Assembly (NCBI RefSeq): GCF_000184745.1 | Contig: NC_014931.1 | Location: 4,712,001-4,776,000 of the forward strand | From: Variovorax paradoxus EPS | Lineage (GTDB): Bacteria; Pseudomonadota; Gammaproteobacteria; Burkholderiales; Burkholderiaceae_C | Direction: 5' to 3' | DNA: 64,000 bases | Shown: positions 28,847-37,767 of the stretch, one piece after another | How the letters are laid out: every line of letters starts with the position of its first letter | How positions within the stretch are numbered: position 1 is the first letter of the stretch | Notes under the pieces: model-generated | Databases searched by the model: none | Told to the model about the DNA's origin: nothing | What the model saw: only the letters and a program-made list of their open reading frames with translations | Made by a program: the position numbers and the translations under genes

Positions 28847-29951
28847 ATGGACGCAGAACAGATCAACCAAATCGGCGCAATGCTCGCGGACCTGAGCGTC
28901 CGTACGGTCGATTTACGGAGGTATCTTTGACTACGATGCCAAAGCTGAACGACTGAGGACAGTCAACGCATCGCTCGAAGACCCGAACGTCTGGAACGAC
29001 CCGAAGAAGGCCCAGGAACTGGGCCGGGAAAAGAAGTCGCTCGACGACGTGGTCGTCACGCTCGACCGGCTCACCAATGGCCTGTCGGACAACTCCGAGC
29101 TCTTCGAGATGTCGAAGGAAGAAGGCGACATGGATGGCCTCCAGTCCATCTCCGATGACGCCGCCACGCTCGAAGCCGACATCAAGCAGCTCGAATTCCG
29201 CCGGATGTTCAACAACCCGGCCGATCCGCTGAACGCCTTTGTCGACATCCAGGCCGGCGCCGGCGGCACCGAGGCTTGCGACTGGGCCAGCATGCTGCTG
29301 CGCCAGTACCTCAAGTACGCCGAGCGCAAGGGCTTCAAGACGCAGATCGAAGACGAAACACCCGGCGACACCGCCGGCATCAAGGGCGCGACCATCAAGG
29401 TCGAGGGCGACTACGCCTTCGGCTTGCTGCGCACCGAAACCGGCGTGCACCGCCTGGTGCGGAAGTCCCCGTTCGACTCCTCGGGCGGCCGCCACACCAG
29501 CTTCGCATCGATCTTCGTGTACCCGGAAATCGACGATTCGATCGAGATCGACATCAACCCTTCCGACGTGCGCACCGACACCTTCCGTGCCTCGGGCGCG
29601 GGCGGCCAGCACATCAACAAGACCGACTCGGCCGTGCGCCTGACGCACATTCCGACCGGCATCGTGGTGCAGTGCCAGGACGGCCGCAGCCAGCACAGCA
29701 ACCGCGACGTGGCGTGGAAGCGCCTGCGTTCGCGCCTGTACGACCACGAGATGCGCAAGCGCCAGGAAGAGCAGCAAAAGCTGGAAGACAGCAAGACCGA
29801 CGTGGGCTGGGGCCATCAGATCCGCAGCTACGTGCTGGACAACAGCCGCATCAAGGACCTGCGCACCAACGTCGAAGTCTCGGCCACGCAGAAGGTGCTC
29901 GATGGCGATCTCGATGTGTTCATCGAAGCCTCTTTGAAGCAAGGCGTGTAA
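28847..29951 (+). CDS. prfB: peptide chain release factor 2 (programmed +1 frameshift)
   Basis: RF2 recognises UAA and UGA stops. The first 27 codons ([20 protein letters not shown] to RRYL) end in an in-frame TGA at 28928-28930. The sequence CTTTGAC allows a +1 shift to GAC at 28929, and the rest continues [20 protein letters not shown] for 340 residues, giving 367 in total. The peptidyl-tRNA hydrolysis motif [17 protein letters not shown] shows Gly-Gly-Gln, and [15 protein letters not shown] matches the stop-recognition region. Annotators that ignore the shift would start it too late, at 29049. Confidence 0.96.
28917..28931 (+). promoter_or_regulatory. prfB programmed frameshift site
   Basis: An internal Shine-Dalgarno sequence GGAGG (28917-28921) stands three bases before CTT, followed by TGA C. 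This is the classical autoregulatory arrangement: low RF2 leads to slow UGA decoding and a +1 shift. Confidence 0.93.
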
Positions 29952-29956
29952 ACCCA

Positions 29957-30643
29957 ATGAGCTTGACGCACGGGAAGGTCGAAGCCTTCATCTTCGACAT
30001 GGACGGCACCATGATCGAGTCCATGCCCTGGCATGCGCGCTCGTGGGTGGAGTTCGTGGCGCGCCACGGGCTGAAGCTGGACGTGAGCGACATCCTCGCG
30101 CGCACCACGGGCCGCACCGGCGTGGAATGCATGCACGAGCTGTTCGAGCGCAAGCTCTCCGACGACGAAGCCCAGGCCATGGTGCACGAGAAGGAAGAGA
30201 TCTACCGCGAGCTCTTCCATGACAAGTTCGAAGAGGTCGCGGGCTTCACCGCCTTCGCCAAGGCCGCCGTTGCGCGCGGCCTCAAGGTGGCGGTGGGCAC
30301 GGCGGGCGACAAGCACAACATCGAGTTCGCGATGTCGCGCCTGAAGATGGACCCGCTGCCGCTCGCCATCGTCGGTGGCGACGAAGGCTTCAGCGGCAAG
30401 CCGACGCCTGCCATCTTCCTGGAAGCCGCGCGCCGCATCGGCGTAGCGCCCGAGCGCTGCATCGTCTTCGAAGACGCGCCCTTCGGCATCGAAGCCGCCC
30501 GCCGCGGCGGCATGCGTGCCGTGGCCGTGTGCAGCACCCATACCGCCGCCGAGTTGGCCGGCCCCCATGTGATTGCCGCGGTTCGTGACTACAACGAACT
30601 CGCCCATTCGAATTTTCTGGAGACACTCGATGATGCTGCGTGA
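29957..30643 (+). CDS. HAD superfamily phosphatase (beta-phosphoglucomutase/CbbY-like)
   Basis: A 228-residue HAD hydrolase, subfamily IA. Motif I is FIFDMDGTMIESMPWHARSW, with nucleophile Asp and acid/base Asp. The middle motif is VAVGTAGDKHNIEF, with a threonine in place of the more usual serine region. Motif III/IV is EGFSGKPTPAIF and CIVFEDAPFGIEAARRGGM. It begins five bases after prfB and overlaps pepN by 14 bases, so the three form an operon. Sugar phosphatase or phosphoglucomutase activity is likely; the substrate is not identifiable. Confidence 0.9.
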   Translation: MSLTHGKVEAFIFDMDGTMIESMPWHARSWVEFVARHGLKLDVSDILARTTGRTGVECMHELFERKLSDDEAQAMVHEKEEIYRELFHDKFEEVAGFTAFAKAAVARGLKVAVGTAGDKHNIEFAMSRLKMDPLPLAIVGGDEGFSGKPTPAIFLEAARRIGVAPERCIVFEDAPFGIEAARRGGMRAVAVCSTHTAAELAGPHVIAAVRDYNELAHSNFLETLDDAA

Positions 30644-33335
30644 TGCCCAAGGGCAACCCATTGCCATTCGCCGCGAAGACTATGCGGCGCCCGGCTACTG
30701 GATCGACACCGTCGACCTCACCTTCGACCTCGACCCCGCCAAGACCCGCGTGCTCAACCGCATGCGCCTTCGCCGCAACCCCGATGCGCCGATCCAGCCG
30801 CTGCGCCTCGACGGCGACGAGCTCAACCTCGCGCGTGTGCTCGTCAACGGCCAGGGCGCCTCGTTCCGCATGGAGGGCGACCAGCTCGTCATCGACGGCC
30901 TGCCCTACGCGGAAGAAGGCGACTTCGAGCTCGAGATCTTCACCACCTGCTGCCCCATCAAGAACACCAAGCTGATGGGCCTGTTCGTGAGCGAAGACAC
31001 CTTCTTCACGCAGTGCGAGGCCGAGGGCTTTCGCCGCATCACCTACTTTCTGGACCGCCCGGATGTGATGTCGACCTACACCGTCACGCTGCGCGCCGCC
31101 AAGGCCGCGTACCCGGTGCTGCTGTCGAACGGCAACCTCGTCGAGCAGGGCGACCTGCCCGAGGGCCGCCACTTCGCGAAATGGGTCGACCCGTTCCGCA
31201 AGCCCAGCTACCTCTTCGCGCTCGTGGCCGGCAAGCTGGTGGCGCGCGAGCAGCGCATTACCGCGCGCAACGGCAAGGAACATTTGCTGCAGGTGTACGT
31301 GCGCGCCGGCGACCTCGACAAGACCGAGCACGCGATGAATTCGCTCATCAACTCCGTGCTGTGGGACGAGGCTCGCTTCGGCCTGCCGCTGGACCTCGAC
31401 CGCTTCATGATCGTTGCCACCAGCGACTTCAACATGGGCGCGATGGAGAACAAGGGCCTGAACATCTTCAACACGAAGTACGTTCTGGCCAACCAGGCCA
31501 CCGCCACCGATGCGGACTACAGCAACATCGAAAGCGTGGTCGGCCACGAGTACTTTCACAACTGGAGCGGCGACCGCGTGACCTGCCGCGACTGGTTCCA
31601 GCTCTCGCTGAAGGAAGGCCTCACCGTCTTCCGCGACCAGGAGTTCAGCCAGGACCTGTGCGCCGATGCGTCGGCCCGCGCGGTGAAGCGCATCGAAGAC
31701 GTGCGCGTTCTGCGCACCGCCCAGTTCCCCGAAGACGCCGGCCCCATGGCCCACCCGGTGCGGCCCGACAGCTACATCGAGATCAGCAACTTCTACACCG
31801 TCACCATTTACGAAAAGGGTGCCGAGGTCGTTCGCATGATGCAGACGCTGGTCGGCCGCAAGGGCTTCGAGGCGGGTATCACCCTCTACTTCGAACGCCA
31901 CGACGGCCACGCCGTGACCTGCGACGACTTCGCGCAGGCCATTGCCGATGCCAACCCCGAATCGGAACTCGCGCGCCTGTTGCCCCAGTTCAAGCGCTGG
32001 TACAGCCAGGCCGGCACGCCCCGCCTTGCGGCACACGGCGTGTACGACGCGCAGAACCGCAGCTACACGCTGAGCGTGGTGCAAAGCTGCCCGCCCACGC
32101 CGGGCCAGCCGACGAAGGAGCCCTTCGTCATTCCGCTGAACATCGGCCTGCTCGATGCCAACGGGCGCGAACTGCCGATCCAGCTCGAAGGCGAAAGCGA
32201 TGTGACGCGCGGCACCCGCACCGTCGTGCTCTCGCGCGCCGGCGAGCAGCTCACCTTCGTGGGCCTCGATGCCGAGCCCGTGCCGTCGATCCTGCGTGGC
32301 TTCAGCGCGCCGGTGATCCTCGACTTCGACTACACCGACGCCCAGCTGCTCACCCTGCTGGCCAACGACCCCGACCCGTTCAACCGCTGGGAAGCCGGCC
32401 AGCGCCTGGGCCTGCGCGCCGCGCTGCAGGGCATTGCGGCCCTGGCGACCGACACCACCCCGGTGCTGAACGACGCCTACATCGACGCCATGCGCAGCGT
32501 GCTGCGCAACCCGCAACTCGACGCCGCCTTCAAGGAGCTGGTGCTCACGCTGCCGTCGGAAACCTACATCGCCGAGCAGCTCGACGTGGTCGATCCGCAG
32601 CGCGTGCACCTCGTGCGCGAAGCCATGCGCGCCCAGCTCGCCACCGCCCTCTTCGCCGACTGGGAGCAGGTGTACGAAGAGAACCACGACACCGGCGCCT
32701 ACACGCCCGACCCGACCTCCTCGGGCCGCCGTGCGCTGGCCGGCATGGCGCTCAACTTCCTGTGCCTGGCGGCGCGCGCCTCGGGCGACACCGTGTGGCC
32801 CGGCAAGACGCTGCAGCGCTTCAAGGACGCGGGCAACATGACCGACCGCTTCAACGCGCTCAACGCGCTCGTGTCGTCGGGCCACACGCTCGCGGCGCAG
32901 GCGCTCGCGCGGTTCCACGCCATCTTCAAGGACGAGGCGCTGGTCATCGACAAGTGGTTCTCGCTGCAGGCTGGCGCCAGCGACCGCGGCGGCGACATCC
33001 TGCCGCTGGTCAAGCAGTTGATGAAGCACCCGGACTTCTCGCTCAAGAACCCGAACCGCGCGCGCAGCGTGATCTTCAGCTACTGCAGCGCGAACCCCGG
33101 CGCCTTCCACCGCCCCGACGCGGCCGGCTATGTGTTCTGGAGCGACCGCGTGATCGAGCTGGACGCCATCAACCCGCAGGTGGCCGCACGCCTGGCGCGC
33201 TCGCTCGACCGCTGGAGCAAGCTGGCCGAGCCGTACCGCAGCGCCGCGCGCGAAGCGATTGCGCGCGTGGCCGCGAAGCCGGACCTGAGCAAGGACACCC
33301 ACGAAGTCGTTACCCGCGCGCTCGCCGGTAACTGA
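30630..33335 (+). CDS. pepN: aminopeptidase N
   Basis: A 901-residue M1-family zinc aminopeptidase. The substrate N-terminus motif FNMGAMENKGLNIFN and the zinc motif VVGHEYFHNWSGDRV, with a downstream Glu in LSLKEGLTVF, are in place. Length agrees with E. coli PepN (about 870). Two adjacent ATGs (30630, 30633) are possible starts; either overlaps the end of the HAD gene. The alanine/leucine-rich C-terminal helical domain continues to the end ALAGN. Confidence 0.97.
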   Translation: MMLRDAQGQPIAIRREDYAAPGYWIDTVDLTFDLDPAKTRVLNRMRLRRNPDAPIQPLRLDGDELNLARVLVNGQGASFRMEGDQLVIDGLPYAEEGDFELEIFTTCCPIKNTKLMGLFVSEDTFFTQCEAEGFRRITYFLDRPDVMSTYTVTLRAAKAAYPVLLSNGNLVEQGDLPEGRHFAKWVDPFRKPSYLFALVAGKLVAREQRITARNGKEHLLQVYVRAGDLDKTEHAMNSLINSVLWDEARFGLPLDLDRFMIVATSDFNMGAMENKGLNIFNTKYVLANQATATDADYSNIESVVGHEYFHNWSGDRVTCRDWFQLSLKEGLTVFRDQEFSQDLCADASARAVKRIEDVRVLRTAQFPEDAGPMAHPVRPDSYIEISNFYTVTIYEKGAEVVRMMQTLVGRKGFEAGITLYFERHDGHAVTCDDFAQAIADANPESELARLLPQFKRWYSQAGTPRLAAHGVYDAQNRSYTLSVVQSCPPTPGQPTKEPFVIPLNIGLLDANGRELPIQLEGESDVTRGTRTVVLSRAGEQLTFVGLDAEPVPSILRGFSAPVILDFDYTDAQLLTLLANDPDPFNRWEAGQRLGLRAALQGIAALATDTTPVLNDAYIDAMRSVLRNPQLDAAFKELVLTLPSETYIAEQLDVVDPQRVHLVREAMRAQLATALFADWEQVYEENHDTGAYTPDPTSSGRRALAGMALNFLCLAARASGDTVWPGKTLQRFKDAGNMTDRFNALNALVSSGHTLAAQALARFHAIFKDEALVIDKWFSLQAGASDRGGDILPLVKQLMKHPDFSLKNPNRARSVIFSYCSANPGAFHRPDAAGYVFWSDRVIELDAINPQVAARLARSLDRWSKLAEPYRSAAREAIARVAAKPDLSKDTHEVVTRALAGN

Positions 33336-33389
33336 TCAAGCACCAAGCTAGCCAACCAGCAAGCAGACAAGCAAGGAACACAGAAGCAC

Positions 33390-34409
33390 ATGGCTCAACA
33401 ACAGCAGAAGATCTCCCTCACCCGCTACCTCGTCGAACAACAGCGCGCCGACGGCCTCATTCCCGGCCAGTTGCGCCTGCTGCTCGAAGTGGTGGCCCGT
33501 GCGTGCAAGAGCATCAGCCAGGCCGTCAACAAGGGCGCGCTGGGCGGTGTGCTCGGCACGGCCGAGAGCGAGAACGTGCAGGGCGAGATCCAGAAGAAGC
33601 TGGACATCATCGCCAACGAAGTGCTCATCGAGGCCAACGAATGGGGCGGCCACCTCGCGGCCATGGCCAGCGAGGAAATGGACAGCATCTACGTGGTGCC
33701 CAACCGCTACCCGCAGGGCGAATACCTGTTGATGTTCGACCCGCTGGACGGCAGCAGCAACATCGACGTGAACGTGAGCATCGGCACCATCTTCAGCGTG
33801 CTCAAGAAGCCCGACGACACCCCCGGCGTGCAGGAGGCCGACTTTCTGCAGGCCGGCACGCAACAGGTGGCCGCGGGCTACTGCATCTACGGCCCGCAGA
33901 CCACGCTGGTGCTCACCGTGGGCAACGGCGTGGACATGTTCACGCTCGACCGCGAGCAAGGCAGCTTCGTGCTGACGCAGCAAGACATCCAGATTCCGGC
34001 GGATACAAAAGAATTCGCGATCAACATGAGCAACATGCGCCACTGGGACGAGCCCATGAAGCGCTACATCGACGAGTGCCTGGCCGGCAAGGAAGGCCCG
34101 CGCGGCAAGGACTTCAACATGCGCTGGATTGCCAGCATGGTGGCCGACGTGCACCGCATCCTGATGCGCGGCGGCGTGTTCATGTACCCGTGGGACAAGC
34201 GCGAGCCCGAGAAGGCCGGCAAGCTGCGGCTGATGTACGAGGCCAACCCGATGAGCTGGCTGGTCGAACAGGCCGGCGGCGCGGCCACCAACGGCAAGCA
34301 GCGCATCCTGGACCTGAAGCCCACCAAGCTGCACGAGCGGGTGAGCGTGATGTTGGGTTCGCGTAACGAAGTTGAGCGTTTGACCCAGTACCACGCCGAA
34401 AAGGCCTGA
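33390..34409 (+). CDS. fbp: fructose-1,6-bisphosphatase class 1
   Basis: A 339-residue class I FBPase, the gluconeogenic enzyme converting fructose 1,6-bisphosphate to fructose 6-phosphate. The metal and phosphate motif is [20 protein letters not shown], followed by [20 protein letters not shown] and the substrate region [21 protein letters not shown] good AAGGAACAC ribosome site precedes the ATG. It is 54 bases after pepN and may share its transcript. The AMP regulatory N-terminus cannot be judged by eye. Confidence 0.97.
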   Translation: MAQQQQKISLTRYLVEQQRADGLIPGQLRLLLEVVARACKSISQAVNKGALGGVLGTAESENVQGEIQKKLDIIANEVLIEANEWGGHLAAMASEEMDSIYVVPNRYPQGEYLLMFDPLDGSSNIDVNVSIGTIFSVLKKPDDTPGVQEADFLQAGTQQVAAGYCIYGPQTTLVLTVGNGVDMFTLDREQGSFVLTQQDIQIPADTKEFAINMSNMRHWDEPMKRYIDECLAGKEGPRGKDFNMRWIASMVADVHRILMRGGVFMYPWDKREPEKAGKLRLMYEANPMSWLVEQAGGAATNGKQRILDLKPTKLHERVSVMLGSRNEVERLTQYHAEKA

Positions 34410-34418
34410 TGAGGTGGC

Positions 34419-34424
34419 TATAAT
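34419..34424 (+). promoter_or_regulatory. Promoter -10 element of tRNA-Thr
   Basis: TATAAT, a perfect -10 hexamer, lies 10 bases before the tRNA-Thr gene in the narrow gap after fbp. No convincing -35 element is visible, as expected if a GC-rich discriminator is used. Confidence 0.6.
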
Positions 34425-34434
34425 CTGAGGCTTC

Positions 34435-34510
34435 GCCGGTGTAGCTCAGTCGGTAGAGCAGCTCATTCGTAATGAGAAGGTCGGGTGTTCGATTCATCTC
34501 TCCGGCACCA
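34435..34510 (+). tRNA. tRNA-Thr (CGT)
   Basis: 76-base cloverleaf: acceptor GCCGGTG, D-arm GCTC...GAGC, loop TTCGTAA with anticodon CGT, T-loop TTCGATT, A73 and encoded CCA. The T stem contains two G-U pairs and the acceptor has one T-T mismatch, so it is less regular than the Asp, Glu and Ala tRNAs. The GC content drops just downstream, making this a possible past insertion point. Confidence 0.93.
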
Positions 34511-34515
34511 AATAG

Positions 34516-34550
34516 AAAGCCCCGCTATTGAAAAATAGCGGGGCTTTTTT
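34516..34550 (+). terminator. Rho-independent terminator of tRNA-Thr
   Basis: Stem AAGCCCCGCTATT/AATAGCGGGGCTT, 13 bp with a tiny A-rich loop, followed by a run of six T. It sits five bases beyond the tRNA CCA end. Confidence 0.92.
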
Positions 34551-34594
34551 CATTACCTCAGATATCTGAACTAACGAATTCGGTCGATTTCTAT

Positions 34595-35443
34595 TTATCG
34601 ATTTTCTTTTGGCTCAATTATCAAAAGCCTCTCGATAAGCTCTTTATTTCTTGTTTGCGCATATTCGCCATAATGAACTTCACGGTGACAGGCGGGACAG
34701 AGAGCCGCGACAAATTGGGGATGATCTGGCCCACCGTCTGAAACACGGGTCGTGTGATGGGGCTCTAAATATGCACTCCCCCCCGTTCGGCGAAACGGAG
34801 CAGACTTCTCGCAAAGCTCGCATATTCCCGAAGCACGGCGCAACACATAGTCGCGAACAATGCGGCTTCGCTCGTAGATCGTTCGACGACCGTGCCTAGT
34901 ATCCTTTGAGGCATCGACTTTTGCTGCGGCAATTGCACGTCGCCTTGCCTCGTCAAGCGTCAAATCGATCAGCGGTTCACTAATTCCCGTTAACTCGTCT
35001 TGCTCAAGTCGCGCTACCGGCACAAGCCGAAAGACAATCGCCTTTCGCATCTTTTTATCCACATCAAGCGCATCAATCCATTCGTGGTCTTGGTAGACAA
35101 ACTCGCCAAGATATTTTTGCCCTTTGCCTTTTCCGATTGTACGGAATAAATGCAGCGCCTTACCTCGCGAGGAATGATCGCGAATAGCGAGATTGCCTCG
35201 CTTAAATAACATGTCTCCCCGCTGTCCTTCTCCGGTAAAAAAGAAAGTTCCATCTTCGTCAAACCGGTCACTGTACCCGTAGCGCTCTCCGCTATCGCCA
35301 GTGAATAAAAAAACAACGAGAAAACGCGCAGATTCGGAAATTCCGCTTTGCCTGCTTCCGCCAAATGGCTCGTGCAACTCCGATTTGCGCCGATAAACCT
35401 TACTCAGGACAAAAGATGGTGCAGCTAAATTTAAATCTGGCAC
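34595..35443 (-). CDS. HNH endonuclease, probable modification-dependent (type IV, McrA-like) restriction enzyme
   Basis: A 282-residue two-domain protein. The GTG start at 35443 follows an excellent GGAGGG site by eight bases. Residues about 15-120 form a recognition-type domain with YRRKSELHEPFGGSRQSGIS, VFLFTGDSGERYGYSDRFDE and FTGEGQRGDMLFKRGNLAIR. I associate this pattern with the SRA-like domain of ScoMcrA-type enzymes that bind modified DNA. The C-terminal HNH domain shows zinc ligands CELC (208-211) and CPAC (249-252), the HH pair of EPHH (229-230) and HREVH (253-257). DNA composition is clearly AT-richer than the surroundings, a sign of transfer. Cleavage of methylated foreign DNA is the likely role. 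Domain naming is from memory and not searched. Confidence 0.82.
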   Translation of the reverse strand: MPDLNLAAPSFVLSKVYRRKSELHEPFGGSRQSGISESARFLVVFLFTGDSGERYGYSDRFDEDGTFFFTGEGQRGDMLFKRGNLAIRDHSSRGKALHLFRTIGKGKGQKYLGEFVYQDHEWIDALDVDKKMRKAIVFRLVPVARLEQDELTGISEPLIDLTLDEARRRAIAAAKVDASKDTRHGRRTIYERSRIVRDYVLRRASGICELCEKSAPFRRTGGSAYLEPHHTTRVSDGGPDHPQFVAALCPACHREVHYGEYAQTRNKELIERLLIIEPKENR

Positions 35444-35505
35444 AGGTTCGTCCCTCCAAGGTGGCGGCTCTTAATCAGCGTTTAGTTTACTATTGGTAAT
35501 ATACC

Positions 35506-35790
35506 TTAACTTGTGTCTCTTGCAAATGGGGAAAAATCTGACGCGCGCATGTTGCACCGCTCACTCACGGCGATAGCAGAGCCCGCCGAAGCCGCCCGCT
35601 TAGCTTTTACATAGTCGACTGGATATTCACACGACAGCGCTCGTTTTGCAAAGGAGCTGGCGGACTGACCAAAGTCCGCTGAAATGGCGTGAAAGATGCA
35701 CCACCTTGCGGTGTGCTGATCTAGAGATTTTCCCGAAAGCGCTATCGCTCTCAGAAAGAGAAATTCAGTGACCTCATATTCGAGGCTCAA
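35506..35790 (-). CDS. small hypothetical protein in the low-GC region
   Basis: A possible 94-residue protein that I do not recognise, MSLEYEVTEFLFLRAIALSG at the start. The only in-frame start before residue 80 is a TTG at 35790 without a clear ribosome site, and two stops lie just upstream. Codon use looks protein-like. It falls between the probable nuclease gene (47 bases upstream) and the HNH gene (62 bases downstream), all on the minus strand, so it would be part of the same unit. It could be an immunity or adaptor protein, or not a gene at all. Confidence 0.35.
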   Translation of the reverse strand: MSLEYEVTEFLFLRAIALSGKSLDQHTARWCIFHAISADFGQSASSFAKRALSCEYPVDYVKAKRAASAGSAIAVSERCNMRASDFSPFARDTS

Positions 35791-35837
35791 AATTCATTAA
35801 GTTAATGTTTTTTTGAGCGGCGAAAAACTTAAACTTA

Positions 35838-37415
35838 CTACGATGATTCGCCTCTAAAAAGAGCGTCCCAGACCTTGCGCCACAAGGGAGGACCGTCGGG
35901 GAATTCACTAATTGAAGTCGCGTGCCACTTCATTGAATCAGACTGCCACATTCCTTGATCTTTTAGAAGCTGTTGAATAATTTCCACCGACTCGGCTACA
36001 AGGTTTTCGTCACGAACAACCATGAGGAGAAAATCCACGGAAATCGTTTTTGTCGAATATGGCTCCATTGCGATGCCAAGAACCTCTTTCAATTGTTGGT
36101 TTTTTAACTTGCACCCTTCACAATAAATCATAAGTTGATGCTGGCGATGCTCACGATAAGCCGCATAAGACATATCAGGCGGTTTCGCTAAAGTCATGAC
36201 CACATACGCCCTTGCACTATCGCGGCGTCCGAAAATTGTTGATGTGAATCGCGCACCTTTCTTCTTCACTTTGCGCGCTCGATCGACAGCCGCCCCAAGG
36301 GTTCGCCGAATGACTCGAGGCTCTTCCGCCATTTTTCGGAGAATCGCTTCTTGCTGCGCTGAGGCTATAAGACCGTCCATCAAATTCGATGAGCCAAGAA
36401 AACCTGACGAGCCAGCCAATATGTGTGAAGTTTGAAATTCGATAAGTTCATCCCATAAATAGCTCACGCGATTTGCTTGTTTACGGCTTCGATATTGCTT
36501 GCTACCTCTTATCTCTTTCCACTCGCCCTCCCCCAGAAGAAAGCTCGCTTCAGCGGGTACATCAGGGAATTTTGGACCGACAGACCCGTATACCAATGAC
36601 GAAAGATAACAGGCAAGAAGATCTTCCTCGCCGGGAATAATAGCGACGCTCGGCTCCATTCTTAAAAAATCTTCTTTTTTTCTTAGATATAGAATGAAAT
36701 CAGGGAGTGTGTCTAATTCGCCTAAAACTATGTCCAGTGTTTCCTCATCGAACACGTGAACCATGTGCGCCCTGCCAAGCGGCCAGCCCACCTGAAAAGG
36801 CGTAGTTTTATGTTCCGCTCCTTCTATATTGGTGCGGATCATCAAACTTCCTGAACTGGGTCCGGATTTGCTCTCGAAAAGCTCGCCCACCTCAGCTAGC
36901 TCTCTCGCCTTTTCCTGCCAATATTTGGCGGCGTGCTCAGCGGCACCTTTTGCAACAGCGATTAAATGAATTCGACTGTTTTTTAATTCCGGCAGCGATA
37001 TCGGAAGTCTATACTCACATTGACGATCGAGATAAATCCGATTTGAATAGCGAATAATCCAAGATTTCGCGCCGGCCAATTGATTGGCCGATTTCTCTAT
37101 TGCACGCTTGTACCAGCGCGCCCAAGCCACGTTAATGTCGGCGCATGGTTTGAATTCGCACTGCTTATCCGAAAAAATTAGGATGTCGTTGCCAAAGACG
37201 ACCAATAGATCGCAAAGCTCCTTGCCGTCGCCTTTGCCCTTGCTTCTCCCTTCGTCCGTAAACACATTTGGATAGCTCCAAAGCGTCAGGAAGGCCCTCC
37301 GCGCTAGGGCCGTCAGATAGCGTTCAGAGCTCGTTTGAGAATCACCGATCAGGGCTTTGTGCCACGCACTCAATGGAGTTTCCGGCGGCAGGTCGGCGAA
37401 TGGCAGTGATCTCAT
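35838..37415 (-). CDS. uncharacterised protein with possible PD-(D/E)XK nuclease motif
   Basis: A 525-residue protein from the ATG at 37415 (552 from a TTG at 37496). I do not recognise a named family. Near the N-terminus GKELCDLLVVFGNDILIFSD is followed by KQCEF. This gives an acidic residue (Glu66, Asp69) before a hydrophobic strand and then Ser-Asp-Lys (82-84), as in PD-(D/E)XK nucleases. A helix with AWARWYKRAIEKSANQLAGA follows, as such folds often have. The remaining 380 residues hold no motif I can name; a Lys/Arg-rich stretch (AVDRARKVKKKGARFTSTIF) and a late CEGCKLKNQQ are notable. It is low in GC and lies upstream of the HNH gene on the same strand. A role in defence is inferred from company and composition. 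Confidence 0.75.
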   Translation of the reverse strand: MRSLPFADLPPETPLSAWHKALIGDSQTSSERYLTALARRAFLTLWSYPNVFTDEGRSKGKGDGKELCDLLVVFGNDILIFSDKQCEFKPCADINVAWARWYKRAIEKSANQLAGAKSWIIRYSNRIYLDRQCEYRLPISLPELKNSRIHLIAVAKGAAEHAAKYWQEKARELAEVGELFESKSGPSSGSLMIRTNIEGAEHKTTPFQVGWPLGRAHMVHVFDEETLDIVLGELDTLPDFILYLRKKEDFLRMEPSVAIIPGEEDLLACYLSSLVYGSVGPKFPDVPAEASFLLGEGEWKEIRGSKQYRSRKQANRVSYLWDELIEFQTSHILAGSSGFLGSSNLMDGLIASAQQEAILRKMAEEPRVIRRTLGAAVDRARKVKKKGARFTSTIFGRRDSARAYVVMTLAKPPDMSYAAYREHRQHQLMIYCEGCKLKNQQLKEVLGIAMEPYSTKTISVDFLLMVVRDENLVAESVEIIQQLLKDQGMWQSDSMKWHATSISEFPDGPPLWRKVWDALFRGESS

Positions 37416-37430
37416 TCGGCGAATCGTAGC

Positions 37431-37456
37431 CTTCAGCCGCGTCAAAGTGGCTGAAG
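37431..37456. promoter_or_regulatory. Inverted repeat upstream of the candidate nuclease gene
   Basis: Perfect 8-bp arms CTTCAGCC ... GGCTGAAG with ten bases between, 16 bases before the ATG of the 525-residue protein. If the TTG start is right it would lie inside the gene. It could be an operator or a translation-controlling hairpin. Confidence 0.4.
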
Positions 37457-37515
37457 GCCGATGAAGGCGTTTCCGATCGAAAGATCGCTCGGCCAATCAA
37501 TCTCTGCGGACGCCG

Positions 37516-37767
37516 CTAGGCGTTTTTCAATTCCACTCGAGGCAGCAGTCGCTCAACGTCCTCTGCAAGGTCCGCGGCAATCCACATGATGTTGCCCCGA
37601 TGCTCCGCCCCAATCGCCTCAAACAGTTCCTGCTCTTCCCCATAGCAGCAGTGCAGCAGCGACCTCAGCTGGGTCAACTTGTTCTCAAGAATGTCTTTCG
37701 CGTCCTGCGCTGAGGTTGTGTCGGCGGAGGTGGGCGTGTTCTGCCCGGCGATAATTTGATCAGCCAT
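37516..37767 (-). CDS. small hypothetical protein (83 residues)
   Basis: An 83-residue acidic protein starting MADQIIAGQNTPTSADTTSA, with the sequence LHCCYGEEQELFEAIGAEHR in the middle and ending LLPRVELKNA. It looks helical and soluble. Small proteins of this general type (DUF3077-like) are common near phage or island edges, but I cannot assign the family. It is 19-100 bases upstream of the candidate nuclease gene, depending on its start, on the same strand and could be its regulator or partner. Confidence 0.65.
   Translation of the reverse strand: MADQIIAGQNTPTSADTTSAQDAKDILENKLTQLRSLLHCCYGEEQELFEAIGAEHRGNIMWIAADLAEDVERLLPRVELKNA

Noticed and set aside
30390-33302. 970-codon minus-strand frame
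   Set aside because: Antisense to pepN, which has full family motifs; the reverse product is low-complexity.
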